Both the position numbers and the translations under genes were made by a program. Shown piece after piece: positions 1-8,084 of a stretch of DNA of 64,000 nt (its first letter is position 1; every line of letters begins with the position of its first letter). Under the pieces are notes generated by a model. The model worked only from the letters and a program-made list of their open reading frames with translations, ran no database searches and had not been told where the DNA came from. Location: assembly GCF_005049285.1 (NCBI RefSeq), contig NZ_SOSC01000007.1, positions 1-64,000 on the forward strand, read 5' to 3'. The stretch comes from Halorientalis salina (GTDB taxonomy: Archaea; Halobacteriota; Halobacteria; Halobacteriales; Haloarculaceae).

Positions 1-456
1 GTTGTATGTGTTTCAAAACAAAAGGCTTCGGTAGAACTCAAGGGGAAACGGAAGGTTCCGGAAATTCAGAAGAAACACTCTATTGACTACTGTTCGACCC
101 CCGCGAGAACCTTTCTCTGACACGCTTCACAACTGTGAAACCCACCCGACTCACTACACATCGAATACTACTCAAACAATAATAGCAATACTTTCTTTGT
201 GCTTCAGTCCGATAGCAACTACTACGGAAGTCCCGAGGAACCCACGGTGACGAGAGGTGTTCGGTGATTGAACATCGTGGACTTGGAACCCCGTCACCAC
301 AGGGCTTCGGTGACACGGTACTCTAACTGTTGTAACAGTAGAACACTCTTGGTGTAGGCGGATTGTTTCCCCAAGCCAGTAGTGAAATTATATGCGTCTG
401 GTAATGAATGCGATTCCTGAGTATGATTGTCACTACGACGAAGTGTCAGTTAATAA
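1..456. other. Non-coding left edge of the integrated element
   Basis: This AT-richer stretch runs from the window edge to the promoter of the lipoprotein gene. I see no convincing gene. The one longer frame (80-316, minus) is rich in Cys, Ser and Arg, lacks the acidic bias of real haloarchaeal proteins and has no family resemblance. The stretch may contain the 3' end of a gene lying outside the window. Confidence 0.4.
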
Positions 457-462
457 TTTATA
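457..462 (+). promoter_or_regulatory. TATA box of the lipoprotein gene
   Basis: TTTATA lies 22-27 nt before the ATG at 484, the spacing expected for a haloarchaeal promoter giving a leaderless or nearly leaderless transcript. No Shine-Dalgarno sequence is seen before the start. Confidence 0.5.
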
Positions 463-483
463 CTTGACTACATATTCTCTTGT

Positions 484-1188
484 ATGGCTTTGAATCGACG
501 TTATGTTCTTTCGTTGTTCGGAGGGTTCCTTACAGCAGGTTGTACTGGTCAGACTAATGATGGTTCTACATTGACTACGAAAGGTGAGAAGAAAAACAAA
601 TGTCAAACAGAACGACGAGACCCAACAGAACTTGCACTCCTAGAGTATAGACGTTCGTGGCGTGAGATACACAATATTCAGCTACAGATCGGCCAGATCA
701 ACTACTATGAAGACGGAACGGCAAGTTACGAGGGCGACGGTGATCTTGACAAACTTCGGTGTTTGTCTGACTGTGAGGAATCATTTTTACGAGCAGTAGA
801 GGAGTTTCGGGAGTTACAAAAACGGGCACAGAAACTCAAAGAGGATCTCACGAGTATACAAGATCGTCTTGACCAGTGTGATATAAAAAAACCAACATTG
901 TTCGAGACGGAAATTCAGACGGGCAAACAGGCAGCTACTGTCTACAAACAGGCGACAGGGAAGTTTACAGACAGTGCAAGACGCCATGCCCAGAATGACA
1001 ATCTTACGTCGTTTTCGGCAGGAGAATCTTATGAGAAAGGTATTAAATTACTTCGACAGTTCCACACTGTTGTTCCACGTAACGAAGACTCGGTGTTCAG
1101 TGGGGCTGAGAGTGAATTTGAGAATCCGATGGAAGACCCGTCTACTATTAGTACCAAGATCCGTGTCGATCTGACAACTGAGGAATAA
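484..1188 (+). CDS. Tat-type lipoprotein of unknown function
   Basis: The 234-aa product starts with a twin-arginine pair (R5-R6), a hydrophobic stretch and a lipobox ending LTAGC (Cys20). This is the usual haloarchaeal Tat lipoprotein signal, so the protein should be anchored outside the membrane by a lipid. The mature part is charged and largely helical (about 45-160), with several Cys residues (for example around 73-77), and resembles no family I know. Codon use is AT-richer than in the chromosomal genes, in keeping with the element. As it lies alone with its own promoter, it could be a surface or superinfection-exclusion type protein, but that is a guess. Confidence 0.75.
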   Translation: MALNRRYVLSLFGGFLTAGCTGQTNDGSTLTTKGEKKNKCQTERRDPTELALLEYRRSWREIHNIQLQIGQINYYEDGTASYEGDGDLDKLRCLSDCEESFLRAVEEFRELQKRAQKLKEDLTSIQDRLDQCDIKKPTLFETEIQTGKQAATVYKQATGKFTDSARRHAQNDNLTSFSAGESYEKGIKLLRQFHTVVPRNEDSVFSGAESEFENPMEDPSTISTKIRVDLTTEE

Positions 1189-1432
1189 GGAACGTACACA
1201 ACCACTTTACTATCAGTTGTAGAGTATGGCTCTGATGCTATTCCAGACATCTTACTCAGATGAGAACATGACGTATTCTAAGAGTTTCCTCAGAGAGTTA
1301 GGGTGCATCCATCCCGTTTTTCCAAGCAGTCCATTAGGATGTACATAGCACTAATATAAACAACCATAGAACGGATTGGAGACGTGACTTTCACCCTTTG
1401 TGCGGACGGATGCACGAAGTACCACACCTATC

Positions 1433-1440
1433 TTTATATA
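1433..1440 (+). promoter_or_regulatory. Candidate promoter of the HTH-rep operon
   Basis: TTTATATA is the strongest TATA-like element before the operon, followed at 1455-1464 by the palindrome GTTTATAAAC, which could serve as a second TATA box or an operator. Transcription from here would give a leader of roughly 230 nt before the ATG at 1696. That is unusual for haloarchaea, and the leader contains the hairpins described next. Between 1189 and 1432 I see nothing. Confidence 0.4.
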
Positions 1441-1557
1441 TTTTGAACGAACAGGTTTATAAACTTGTGTGGCTAAGGGGTGACAAGACCGCGTACGCCC
1501 TTCGGAGATTTCACTACCTTACAGGGTTGTGATCTCGGGAGCAAAGGGTTTCAGTTC

Positions 1558-1657
1558 GCACCTGCTGGAACAGGTGCAAGCAAGTGGAGTATTGGCTTCC
1601 TCCACCTGCTTCTTGGGACTGTTACCTCATAAATGCACCTCTCAGTTATTGAGAGGT
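1558..1657 (+). other. Three stacked hairpins before the HTH-rep operon
   Basis: Hairpin 1 pairs GCACCTG (1558-1564) with CAGGTGC (1571-1577). Hairpin 2 pairs 1578-1589 with 1600-1611, 12 bp with one mismatch. Hairpin 3 pairs ACCTCTCA (1637-1644) with TGAGAGGT (1650-1657), a perfect 8 bp. CAGGTG of hairpin 1 can also pair with CACCTG at 1604-1609, so alternative folds are possible. The site, in the leader just before the replication genes, fits an origin for the HUH Rep or a structured regulatory leader. Confidence 0.5.
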
Positions 1658-1695
1658 CCCGATAAGTGGCGCTGTTGGGCGGTCGGGAGTCCATC

Positions 1696-2367
1696 ATGAG
1701 CAAGGAACCCGACGACGGCGAACGCGGCGGTAGTAGCATTGACTATCAGCGAAGTACCTTTGAAAACGGTGCCGCGCCGTGGAAGGACCCACAGGTACTG
1801 GGGACACTCTACCACGAACACGACCTTTCCCAGTCGGAGATAGCCGATGAACTTGGAACCAGTCAACCAAACATATCGAACTGGATGGACAAGTTCAACA
1901 TTGAGAGGGATTTGCCGATGCACCTACGGGACCGTTCAATTTCACGGAGTATCCGTGAAGATGGACGTGTCCAGTATCAGATTCCGAACGGGGACGGTGA
2001 GGTAGTCAGTATCTATGAGAGTCAGATCGTAGCACTCGGCTTTGCAACAGTCGAGACAGTCTTCCGAGATGATAGCGAGATCGATCACCTGCTACATTCG
2101 CCATTGAAACTCAACTTTGAGGAGAATTTGCTTGCACGACCAGAGACTGATCACCGAAAACGACACTCAATTGGTAAAGGTGCATTACCGAACACGAAAC
2201 TCTTGACATTGGTCTATGGCGAGCCAGATGGGACTGTTCCAGAATTTTTCTCACGACTTGACCAGTGGGGAAATTGGTGGGCCGATATAGAACGTCTCGA
2301 TGAGAGGGACGTAAGCCCCGTATTCAGTGCCGATGGGAACGTGTCTGAGGGAGAGACGGCAGACTGA
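1696..2367 (+). CDS. HTH DNA-binding protein of the rep operon
   Basis: The 223-aa product has a clear helix-turn-helix at about residues 38-60 (SQSEIADELGTSQPNISNWM), of the kind that precedes resolvase- or Xre-like binding domains. The rest is unrecognised. The ATG at 1696 is preferred to an upstream GTG at 1666 because the extension would overlap the structured leader and adds nothing recognisable. Its stop overlaps the rep start (TGATG at 2365-2369), so the two are translationally coupled. It probably regulates the operon or helps Rep recognise the origin. Confidence 0.65.
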   Translation: MSKEPDDGERGGSSIDYQRSTFENGAAPWKDPQVLGTLYHEHDLSQSEIADELGTSQPNISNWMDKFNIERDLPMHLRDRSISRSIREDGRVQYQIPNGDGEVVSIYESQIVALGFATVETVFRDDSEIDHLLHSPLKLNFEENLLARPETDHRKRHSIGKGALPNTKLLTLVYGEPDGTVPEFFSRLDQWGNWWADIERLDERDVSPVFSADGNVSEGETAD

Positions 2368-3965
2368 TGTCCGATAGTTGTTCCGTCGTTGGCGATACTG
2401 TCGAGACTGTCACCAGCGACGACGAAATGCGTGACCGAGGGCTGTCCATCGGCGGTGACCCCCACAGTGACGCCGTCATTCTTCGGTATCTCCGTCACGA
2501 TTGTTTGCTGTCGTACAACGACGCCGCAGAACGGATTGAGGCAGTCTTTGGGTATGCTTGCTCAAAGTCGATGATTCGACGTGGGATGGAGAAACACGGG
2601 ATTCGTGACCCACTCACTGATGGTCCGTTCGCTGACATTCTTCAGGCCGACGACGATACAGAACCAGCACAACCCCCCTCGTTTCTCTTGGAACGCTCAG
2701 AAGATAGTCCAGTCCACCCGTTCGACAGTGACGTTCACACTCTGGACACTGACGACGAACAGGGATGGGTGGTCGAGCGGAACGAAAAATCAGTGCCAAC
2801 ACCCCGTTTAGTTTCCAGTCCAGATTCCGATTCGTCCGTCACAACGACTGAGACACCAAATTCGGATTTTGAGAGCGGAACGGGAGTATATAAGTGGTCG
2901 ACAGATACCTCACCCAGTGCGTATCGGGTTGACCCGAGTAATCGAGAAGTTTCATTAGTTGCACCGCCCGATGCTGTCCAGTCAGACGATTATCCCGACC
3001 TCTACAAAGCCTGTGGGTGTGGTACCTGTGACGAGAAGCACTTTCTCGACGGCGACGGTGGGACGATCGACTGTTCTCAGCCTGTCCCTGTGACGATAGC
3101 AGGAGCGAGACGAATCTATCAGCACACCGAGGGAACGAACTACGCTGACGATGTCGATGGGAACGACGTACAGCGGGCGAGTCAGAAGTACGCTCGCTTG
3201 ATGAAAGCCGATAGTGCTGTCTTGGGCATGGACGGAACAGAACCACCCACAGAGCCGACAGACGCGACGTACATCAGCGGGAAGGCAGAGTACGACGATT
3301 GGACCACGGTACTCGTATCGCTACGTGTCTCCCCAACTGACGACGACGGACGGCTCGTGACACCGCTGGTTCTCGTCGATGATTGTTTGGACGCATGGCA
3401 GGAAGCCAGAACGAAGCTTCCGACAGACAAGTACGATCTATTCGTCCGATATTGGCTCGGTACAGGGACCGACGACTGGGGGTCCCCTCATATTCACTGC
3501 CACCTGTGGATTCCTGACCCTGACGACGACGTGACTCGTACTGACTTTCGCCCGACAGTCGAGACGTTCGTGCAAGCCTCTACATTTGCCCCCGTAGAGG
3601 CACATTTTGAGACTGGAAGCGGAAAGAGGGTCCAACTTACCGAGGGAGTGGTCCGTGTCGAAAATTCGCCGTTACTGGCAAACCCTGACCGTTTGGGCAG
3701 TCGTGTCACGTCCGACAATCCCTTCGGTGACGTTCTCGACACAGCACCAGAGCGGCTTACAGACGGCGACAGCGTCCAGTCACGCGGTGCGATCTACGTC
3801 GGCACCCAACATCTCGGCTTTGCGTTACTCGGTGCGGAGCGGCCAGCACACACTGAGGCCGCCGCGTTCTTCGAGGTTGGAACGATGGGGCGACACACTT
3901 CGCATGGTGCTGGTGGCTTCTACGAGTTTGCCGATCACTGTGACGCGCTCAACGAATCTGCATAG
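2367..3965 (+). CDS. HUH-type rolling-circle replication initiator (Rep)
   Basis: The 532-aa protein has an N-terminal HTH-like segment (about 35-80), an acidic linker, a Cys cluster (C216, C218, C221) and a C-terminal HUH endonuclease-like domain. The metal-binding motif is HIHCH at 375-379, preceded by a motif-I-like strand (TTVLVSLRVSP, 313-323). Tyr477 in AIYVGTQH is the best candidate nicking residue. HUH Reps nick the origin and stay covalently bound to the 5' end. Reps of haloarchaeal small plasmids and pleolipoviruses show a similar order of motifs. The gene is second in a coupled operon. The family is supported by motifs only. Confidence 0.7.
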   Translation: MSDSCSVVGDTVETVTSDDEMRDRGLSIGGDPHSDAVILRYLRHDCLLSYNDAAERIEAVFGYACSKSMIRRGMEKHGIRDPLTDGPFADILQADDDTEPAQPPSFLLERSEDSPVHPFDSDVHTLDTDDEQGWVVERNEKSVPTPRLVSSPDSDSSVTTTETPNSDFESGTGVYKWSTDTSPSAYRVDPSNREVSLVAPPDAVQSDDYPDLYKACGCGTCDEKHFLDGDGGTIDCSQPVPVTIAGARRIYQHTEGTNYADDVDGNDVQRASQKYARLMKADSAVLGMDGTEPPTEPTDATYISGKAEYDDWTTVLVSLRVSPTDDDGRLVTPLVLVDDCLDAWQEARTKLPTDKYDLFVRYWLGTGTDDWGSPHIHCHLWIPDPDDDVTRTDFRPTVETFVQASTFAPVEAHFETGSGKRVQLTEGVVRVENSPLLANPDRLGSRVTSDNPFGDVLDTAPERLTDGDSVQSRGAIYVGTQHLGFALLGAERPAHTEAAAFFEVGTMGRHTSHGAGGFYEFADHCDALNESA

Positions 3966-3986
3966 ACAGAAAGACAACTTACAGAC

Positions 3987-4430
3987 ATGGATGCAATGAA
4001 AGCAACCACGATACCCGACGACGACGACGGACAGAACGACGGACACCAAGATGAATCGACATTTCGACGAATCAAGCACCTCGGGATGCTGAAACCGCAG
4101 TATTTCGGGGACCTGATTCATCATGAGCAAACATCGATCGTGATCGAACATGGTGGAACCGAATTACTCTGCATCGAGGACCCCAGTACGATGGACGTGA
4201 GGCAGGCGAACATGGTGGACACAGGCAGCGGGAAAAAAGCGACATTCAGGTGTGACTTTGCCTTCCCCCACGTCGAACCCGATATAGACCGAGCCGACGA
4301 CAGAGAGGACACCAACGACGACGGCGGCGAACGTGAAGGCGACGAGAGCGACGACGACGTGACGAACAAGCATGGCTATGAAACCGACGGAAAGCTCACG
4401 TTTTCGCTCGGAGGTGAAACCGATGAGTGA
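3987..4430 (+). CDS. Acidic protein of the rep operon, unknown
   Basis: The 147-aa product begins and ends with very acidic, Asp-rich tails (about 1-25 and 98-147) around a small folded core (26-95). I recognise no family. It starts 21 nt after rep and its end overlaps the next start by 8 nt, so it belongs to the same transcript. Position between Rep and the hub-like protein suggests a structural or assembly partner, but nothing in the sequence proves it. Confidence 0.65.
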   Translation: MDAMKATTIPDDDDGQNDGHQDESTFRRIKHLGMLKPQYFGDLIHHEQTSIVIEHGGTELLCIEDPSTMDVRQANMVDTGSGKKATFRCDFAFPHVEPDIDRADDREDTNDDGGEREGDESDDDVTNKHGYETDGKLTFSLGGETDE

Positions 4431-4548
4431 TTACCAACCTGATAACATTCCTGACGATGCAATCATTCTCCAATGTGGTACCGTTGTCGGGGAAGACGGT
4501 GTTCTCGGCCACGTTGAGACCAACGATGTGGAGGTGTCGGAAGAATGA
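4423..4548 (+). CDS. 41-aa protein of the rep operon
   Basis: A short frame starts with ATGAGTGATTAC at 4423, inside the end of the previous gene, and ends at 4548, overlapping the next start by 4 nt (ATGA). The predicted product is acidic with a short beta-like core (AIILQCGTVVGEDGVLGHVE). The overlaps at both ends and the continued codon bias make it likely to be a real coupled gene despite its size. Confidence 0.6.
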   Translation: MSDYQPDNIPDDAIILQCGTVVGEDGVLGHVETNDVEVSEE

Positions 4549-5867
4549 CGGAATACGATCCTGACTGCCTCACCGATTCGAAGGTCTGGGTAAATAATCA
4601 CCGTCTCCCTGCTGGTGATGTAGACCTGTATATGCGGAAAGAGGGACCCCTTGACGTAACACGCTACGTCGAGGGGAAATTCGCGTCACCGTGGAACGAC
4701 GAAGACTTCACGAAGTATTTCAATCTCCTCCCAGGCAATGACCCACTCGTTTCAGAATCTCAAGATTTGTTTGATACGCTCCGTGTCGACGTGAGGGATA
4801 CGCAAGATACTGAAGATGCAAAGGAAGATGGCACGGTGGATGAAGAAGACGAAGGCAACATCTACCACACGCAATTTATGGGTGTGGTAACTGGTGTTGG
4901 AAGTAGTATCTCGAAGAACGAAAAGGAGTGGGCGTTCCGTGCCCGTGGTCCTGGGATGTTCGTTGATAAGATACCAGCCAGCAAAACATTCACAAATGGA
5001 TCGACACAGAACATCCTCCGTTACGTCAAACAACAAATTGAGGGAAAATACCCCTTCGAGATATCCGTTGACAACACAAACGAATCGTTCAATTTCGACA
5101 CGAACCCTGGGATAAACCTCGTCGAAGGAGCCATCAACCAACTTCCACTACTTGGGAACTACGAAATCCCTGGTGGCTCGAAGACATTCAAGAAGAATCA
5201 GGATACGCTGGAAGACGTGTTGACGTGGCTTGATGATAAGGTCGGTATCCGTCTCTGGTTCGAGCCGACACCGAATGGAGCCGTTCTTGTTGGGACTGAT
5301 ACTCCGACTGCAACTGAACACAACGCACACTACCTTGATGGTGAAACGTACATACTGAACAACGACGCACTTGTCGAGATCAATCCCGTCAACACCCTCA
5401 CTGTCAAATCCAAAGTGACTGATTCACTTGGTGTCGATGGTGTCTTCGAGATCAAGGAGATTAAAACAGGCAACGAGTACAACATTGCCAAGGTACGACA
5501 CCAACCACTGTACGAAAAGGCTGGACGACGGGAGTTTATCGCTGCACCTGATGCTCTGTCTGATGCTGATACCAAGAACGGCTTGGTCAACGAAGCCAAG
5601 TCCATGTTGAAAACGGAGATCGACGAAGCAACAGGTGGTGATATGAGTACATTGCTCAACGTACCAGTGAAACCATACGACACCATCGTTGCCCGTCCGA
5701 CGTGTGTCAAAAGTGATGGCAGTGACGTAGACCCAGTAACCTACGAAGTCTCCCGCGTCCACCACGAGATCAAAGCAGGCGGTGTCTCACGGACGAACCT
5801 CAACGTTGGACTGCACGCTGCATTGGGTGACATCGAGAAGGTTAGTGTCGAAACTGAAAAGGTATAG
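4545..5867 (+). CDS. Phage late-control gpD / baseplate-hub-like protein
   Basis: The 440-aa product looks like the gpD/VgrG/gp27 hub fold. An N-terminal beta domain describes an axis-like segment (about 1-85), then FMGVVTGVGSSIS (about 111-123), a segment with AFRARGPGMFVDKIP followed by KTFTNGSTQNILRYV, and a second domain TLEDVLTWLDDKVGIRLWF. In phages such hubs connect the tail tube to the baseplate. The match is by pattern, not by alignment, and no tube, sheath or other tail gene lies beside it, which is unexpected. It is the last gene of the coupled operon. Alternative: a virion or secreted protein that reuses this fold. Confidence 0.4.
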   Translation: MTEYDPDCLTDSKVWVNNHRLPAGDVDLYMRKEGPLDVTRYVEGKFASPWNDEDFTKYFNLLPGNDPLVSESQDLFDTLRVDVRDTQDTEDAKEDGTVDEEDEGNIYHTQFMGVVTGVGSSISKNEKEWAFRARGPGMFVDKIPASKTFTNGSTQNILRYVKQQIEGKYPFEISVDNTNESFNFDTNPGINLVEGAINQLPLLGNYEIPGGSKTFKKNQDTLEDVLTWLDDKVGIRLWFEPTPNGAVLVGTDTPTATEHNAHYLDGETYILNNDALVEINPVNTLTVKSKVTDSLGVDGVFEIKEIKTGNEYNIAKVRHQPLYEKAGRREFIAAPDALSDADTKNGLVNEAKSMLKTEIDEATGGDMSTLLNVPVKPYDTIVARPTCVKSDGSDVDPVTYEVSRVHHEIKAGGVSRTNLNVGLHAALGDIEKVSVETEKV

Positions 5868-6029
5868 CACGACAGGTATAACTCTCGCGCATAAGCCATA
5901 GCCATCTTCTCGAAGATCGCCCCGTTTCCTGTGTCGTTTCCGTGGTGACACCCGTTCCGCTGTATTTTGTTGGTGGTTTTGCTCAAAAAATTCTGAGCGA
6001 GGGTGGGGCTATCTTCGGTGTCAAGACAT

Positions 6030-6307
6030 GGGTAATCGTGTCACCCCGTTACCCGCCTGAAATCTGTGACAAAATCTCGACACTGTGATCCCCTCCCCCG
6101 TCATCTGGCGGTGGCCACCCATAGCCTAATCGTGACCACCATGGTCTGTATGGGGGAATTAGGGACACCTTCCTGTTCTATATCATAGGTGATAAATCCT
6201 ATCAGAACAATGGTGTTAAGTGGGTGGATTCCCTACGTAGATGTAACTCACTGCGTGTTTGCGCTTTGCGGAAAAGCGCCTGTGTTAGAGCACAGACGCA
6301 GTGGGTT
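6030..6307 (+). other. Chain of hairpins ending in a three-way junction
   Basis: The gap between 5868 and 6318 has no gene but strong structure. GGGTAA/TTACCC pairs at 6030-6035 and 6049-6054. CCCATA/TATGGG (6118-6123, 6149-6154) encloses GACCA/TGGTC (6134-6138, 6142-6146). GTTCT/AGAAC (6175-6179, 6204-6208) encloses ATAGG/CCTAT. A 12-bp stem with one G-U pair (6245-6256 with 6296-6307) encloses two perfect hairpins, GCGCTTT/AAAGCGC (6261-6267, 6273-6279) and CTGTG/CACAG (6280-6284, 6291-6295). The junction ends 11 nt before the next ATG. It may be a replication origin or a structured leader. Confidence 0.6.
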
Positions 6308-6318
6308 GGTAGAACCCA

Positions 6319-6743
6319 TGAGTAAATCGGATTCGGCGGAACTTGAGCGTTCCGTCACGGACGAGAGTACAGACGCGAAACAGAGAGTCACGGGAGACGC
6401 TACCCTCGATAAGCGGTGGGCGCGGTCGGAGTTTCAGAAAATTGCTGACGAGATCATCACTAACGCGCGCAGTCTCGATCCCAAGGCAGATGATCGAGTC
6501 GATGCCGAGAACTATTACGAGTTCCAAACTTCGCCAGCAGCATTCAGTTCGATATTGTTCGTGGCTAAGCGTTTATCAGTCCACCGAGAACGGGATGGTC
6601 GGACTCTGAATACGCTGCTTGAACACCCCGTCTTCTTCGAGGGACATGGACAGGGATTCGTCCAGATTCATGTTCGTGGAGACATCGAAACTCACGAAGT
6701 CGTGTCTGTCGACATTGTCTCGGGGTTAGAGACTGACAGATAG
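6319..6743 (+). CDS. Element protein of unknown function
   Basis: The 141-aa product starts at the ATG at 6319, directly after the three-way junction. A start at 6189 is rejected because it would read through that structure. The protein has an acidic N-terminus and a compact alpha/beta C-terminal part (about 75-138) with no motif I recognise. The structured DNA before it suggests control at the RNA level or a link with replication. Confidence 0.6.
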
Positions 6744-6744
6744 A

Positions 6745-6984
6745 TCAGCTGTCTCCAGACTCTAATTCCCGTTTTATATCCCTGATTTCTTCCTTAGTTA
6801 GTGATTCGTGAAGACCCTCTACCAACACTCCAGCCCCATTTTCCAAGATATTTTGCTTCTTTTCTTCCAATCTCATGAACTCACGTAATAGCAAGATACC
6901 ATCAACAGGGTAGGTACATTGAGTGCAATAATTCGCGTTGACACTAATTGACTCTCCACAGTTCCAGCATTCGTCTTTTCCCAT
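6745..6984 (-). CDS. Small zinc-ribbon protein with helical tail
   Basis: The 79-aa product has a zinc-ribbon at its N-terminus: CWNCGES (C6, C9) and CTQC (C20, C23). A helical, charged tail follows. Such proteins usually bind nucleic acid or a protein partner. It is convergent with the gene at 6319-6743 and ends 1 nt from it. No family is recognised. Confidence 0.65.
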   Translation of the reverse strand: MGKDECWNCGESISVNANYCTQCTYPVDGILLLREFMRLEEKKQNILENGAGVLVEGLHESLTKEEIRDIKRELESGDS

Positions 6985-7265
6985 AGAGAGACTATGGCTC
7001 CCACTATTTTGACGCTTTTCTCGAACTGGATTCGGGGTTAATTAGCCTTGTTACTGTCTACAGAAAATAATTAAAGGGTTACAGGTTAACGGGGTCGACA
7101 TATTATCCTACTATCTAATCCATCTCACTTCTCTATTTCAGCAACCAAGACATAAACGGCTTGTATAACAAGTCGTGTATGCCTCTCTCGACTTTGCTCT
7201 CAAAACCCTGTTTTCCACCGTTTTAGTGAGACAGTTAGTTCGTTGTGAGTCGTCCACCAGAGTTA

Positions 7266-7293
7266 ATACACGGAAAGTTAATTATCCGTGTAT
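7266..7293. promoter_or_regulatory. Inverted repeat over the SNJ2-type integrase start
   Basis: ATACACGGA (7266-7274) and TCCGTGTAT (7285-7293) are perfect 9-bp arms with a 10-nt AT-rich spacer. The right arm runs into the ATG at 7292, so a bound protein would block transcription or translation. A smaller palindrome, CTTGTATAACAAG, lies upstream at 7160-7172. The remaining gap, 6985-7265, is AT-rich promoter-like sequence without a gene. Confidence 0.55.
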
Positions 7294-7891
7294 GCAAATA
7301 GATGACTCGGAGAACGAAACGAAGTGTTGGCTACAGTATCCGAATGAGATTGATCGACTGGCACAGGAAGTCCGCGAAGGTGACTGGACTCGACGTATCG
7401 CCGTCCTAATGATGGGGAAGGTTGGGCTTCGAGCGAGTGGTGTGTTGACGGCAAAACCCCAGGGGTTGACCTACAACGACGACGGGAAATACTGGCAACT
7501 CGAAGTCCAGGGGAAAAACACCAAGGGTGGAGAGAAAGCCACGAGGGATGCCTACGTTCCTGATGGAGTCAAACGCGAGTTAGAGAACTATGCCAAGGAA
7601 CGAGGTATTGCTCCCTCAGAGCCATACGTTGATGTCTCGGTCGACAGTGTACGCCGATGGGTCCGTGAAGCGTCACAGTCCATTGCAGAGGCTACGGGTA
7701 ACGAGCGGTGGGAACACGTTTCTTCACACGACCTACGGCGGTCGTGGGCCACTCATCACCTCGTAGAGGAGGACGTGAGTGTTCGGATCATGATGGAGAT
7801 CGGTGGATGGAGTTCCTACGCCAGTATCGAGCCGTATCTCGCCAAGCCGACGCCGTCAACCATCGGTGAGGAAATGAACGCACTTCACTAA
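7292..7891 (+). CDS. SNJ2-type tyrosine integrase
   Basis: The 199-aa protein is little more than a tyrosine-recombinase catalytic domain. The first Arg lies in GLRASGVLT, the HxxR box in HDLRRSWATHHL, then GGWSS, and the nucleophile is in SIEPYL. The short length and lack of an arm-binding domain fit the SNJ2-type integrases of haloarchaeal temperate pleolipoviruses and related elements. The ATG at 7292 is chosen because it precedes the conserved region and sits in the inverted repeat. An upstream ATG at 7175 would add an unlikely extension. It would catalyse integration and excision. Confidence 0.75.
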   Translation: MQIDDSENETKCWLQYPNEIDRLAQEVREGDWTRRIAVLMMGKVGLRASGVLTAKPQGLTYNDDGKYWQLEVQGKNTKGGEKATRDAYVPDGVKRELENYAKERGIAPSEPYVDVSVDSVRRWVREASQSIAEATGNERWEHVSSHDLRRSWATHHLVEEDVSVRIMMEIGGWSSYASIEPYLAKPTPSTIGEEMNALH

Positions 7892-7961
7892 ATTTCGGTG
7901 AAATCGGGATCTCGTGGCGTTCTTAGAGCCAGTTTCGAGGATTCCGTTATGTGCAAACAGT

Positions 7962-7975
7962 ATCTGTAAACAGAT
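7962..7975. promoter_or_regulatory. Palindrome in the integrase downstream region
   Basis: ATCTGTAAACAGAT has perfect 6-bp arms around AA. A related half, GTATCTGCAAAC, recurs at about 7999-8010, so this may be a pair of operator sites for an element repressor. Confidence 0.35.
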
Positions 7976-8008
7976 TTCGTATACAGTTTTCGTAAGCGGT
8001 ATCTGCAA

Positions 8009-8039
8009 ACTATAAATGAATGGGTTGCATTAATGCAAC
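8009..8039 (+). promoter_or_regulatory. TATA box followed by a 16-bp palindrome
   Basis: CTATAAATG (about 8010-8018) looks like a plus-strand TATA box. The perfect palindrome GTTGCATTAATGCAAC (8024-8039) lies at the expected start of transcription, where a repressor would act. A transcript from here would run antisense to the small gene at 8085-8228. Confidence 0.45.
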
Positions 8040-8040
8040 T

Positions 8041-8060
8041 GGGTAGAGTGGAGTCCCGAC
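8041..8060 (+). repeat. 20-bp direct repeat, copy 1
   Basis: GGGTAGAGTGGAGTCCCGAC is repeated exactly at 8268-8287. The two copies flank the 47-aa gene. Copy 1 continues into a stem-loop (8048-8081: GTGG and CCGACC pairing with GGTCGG and CCAC) that could end transcription of the small gene on the minus strand. Confidence 0.6.
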
Positions 8061-8084
8061 CGAAGTGGTCGGAACCCCACTGTG

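Noticed and set aside
80-316. 78-aa minus-strand frame at the left edge
   Set aside because: Cys/Ser/Arg-rich, lacks the acidic bias of halophile proteins, no motif and no promoter.
6245-6307. tRNA-like gene
   Set aside because: The fold has a three-way junction, not a cloverleaf, with no anticodon arm, T loop or acceptor end.
7175-7291. Extended N-terminus for the SNJ2-type integrase
   Set aside because: The added 39 residues are not recombinase-like and read through the inverted repeat.
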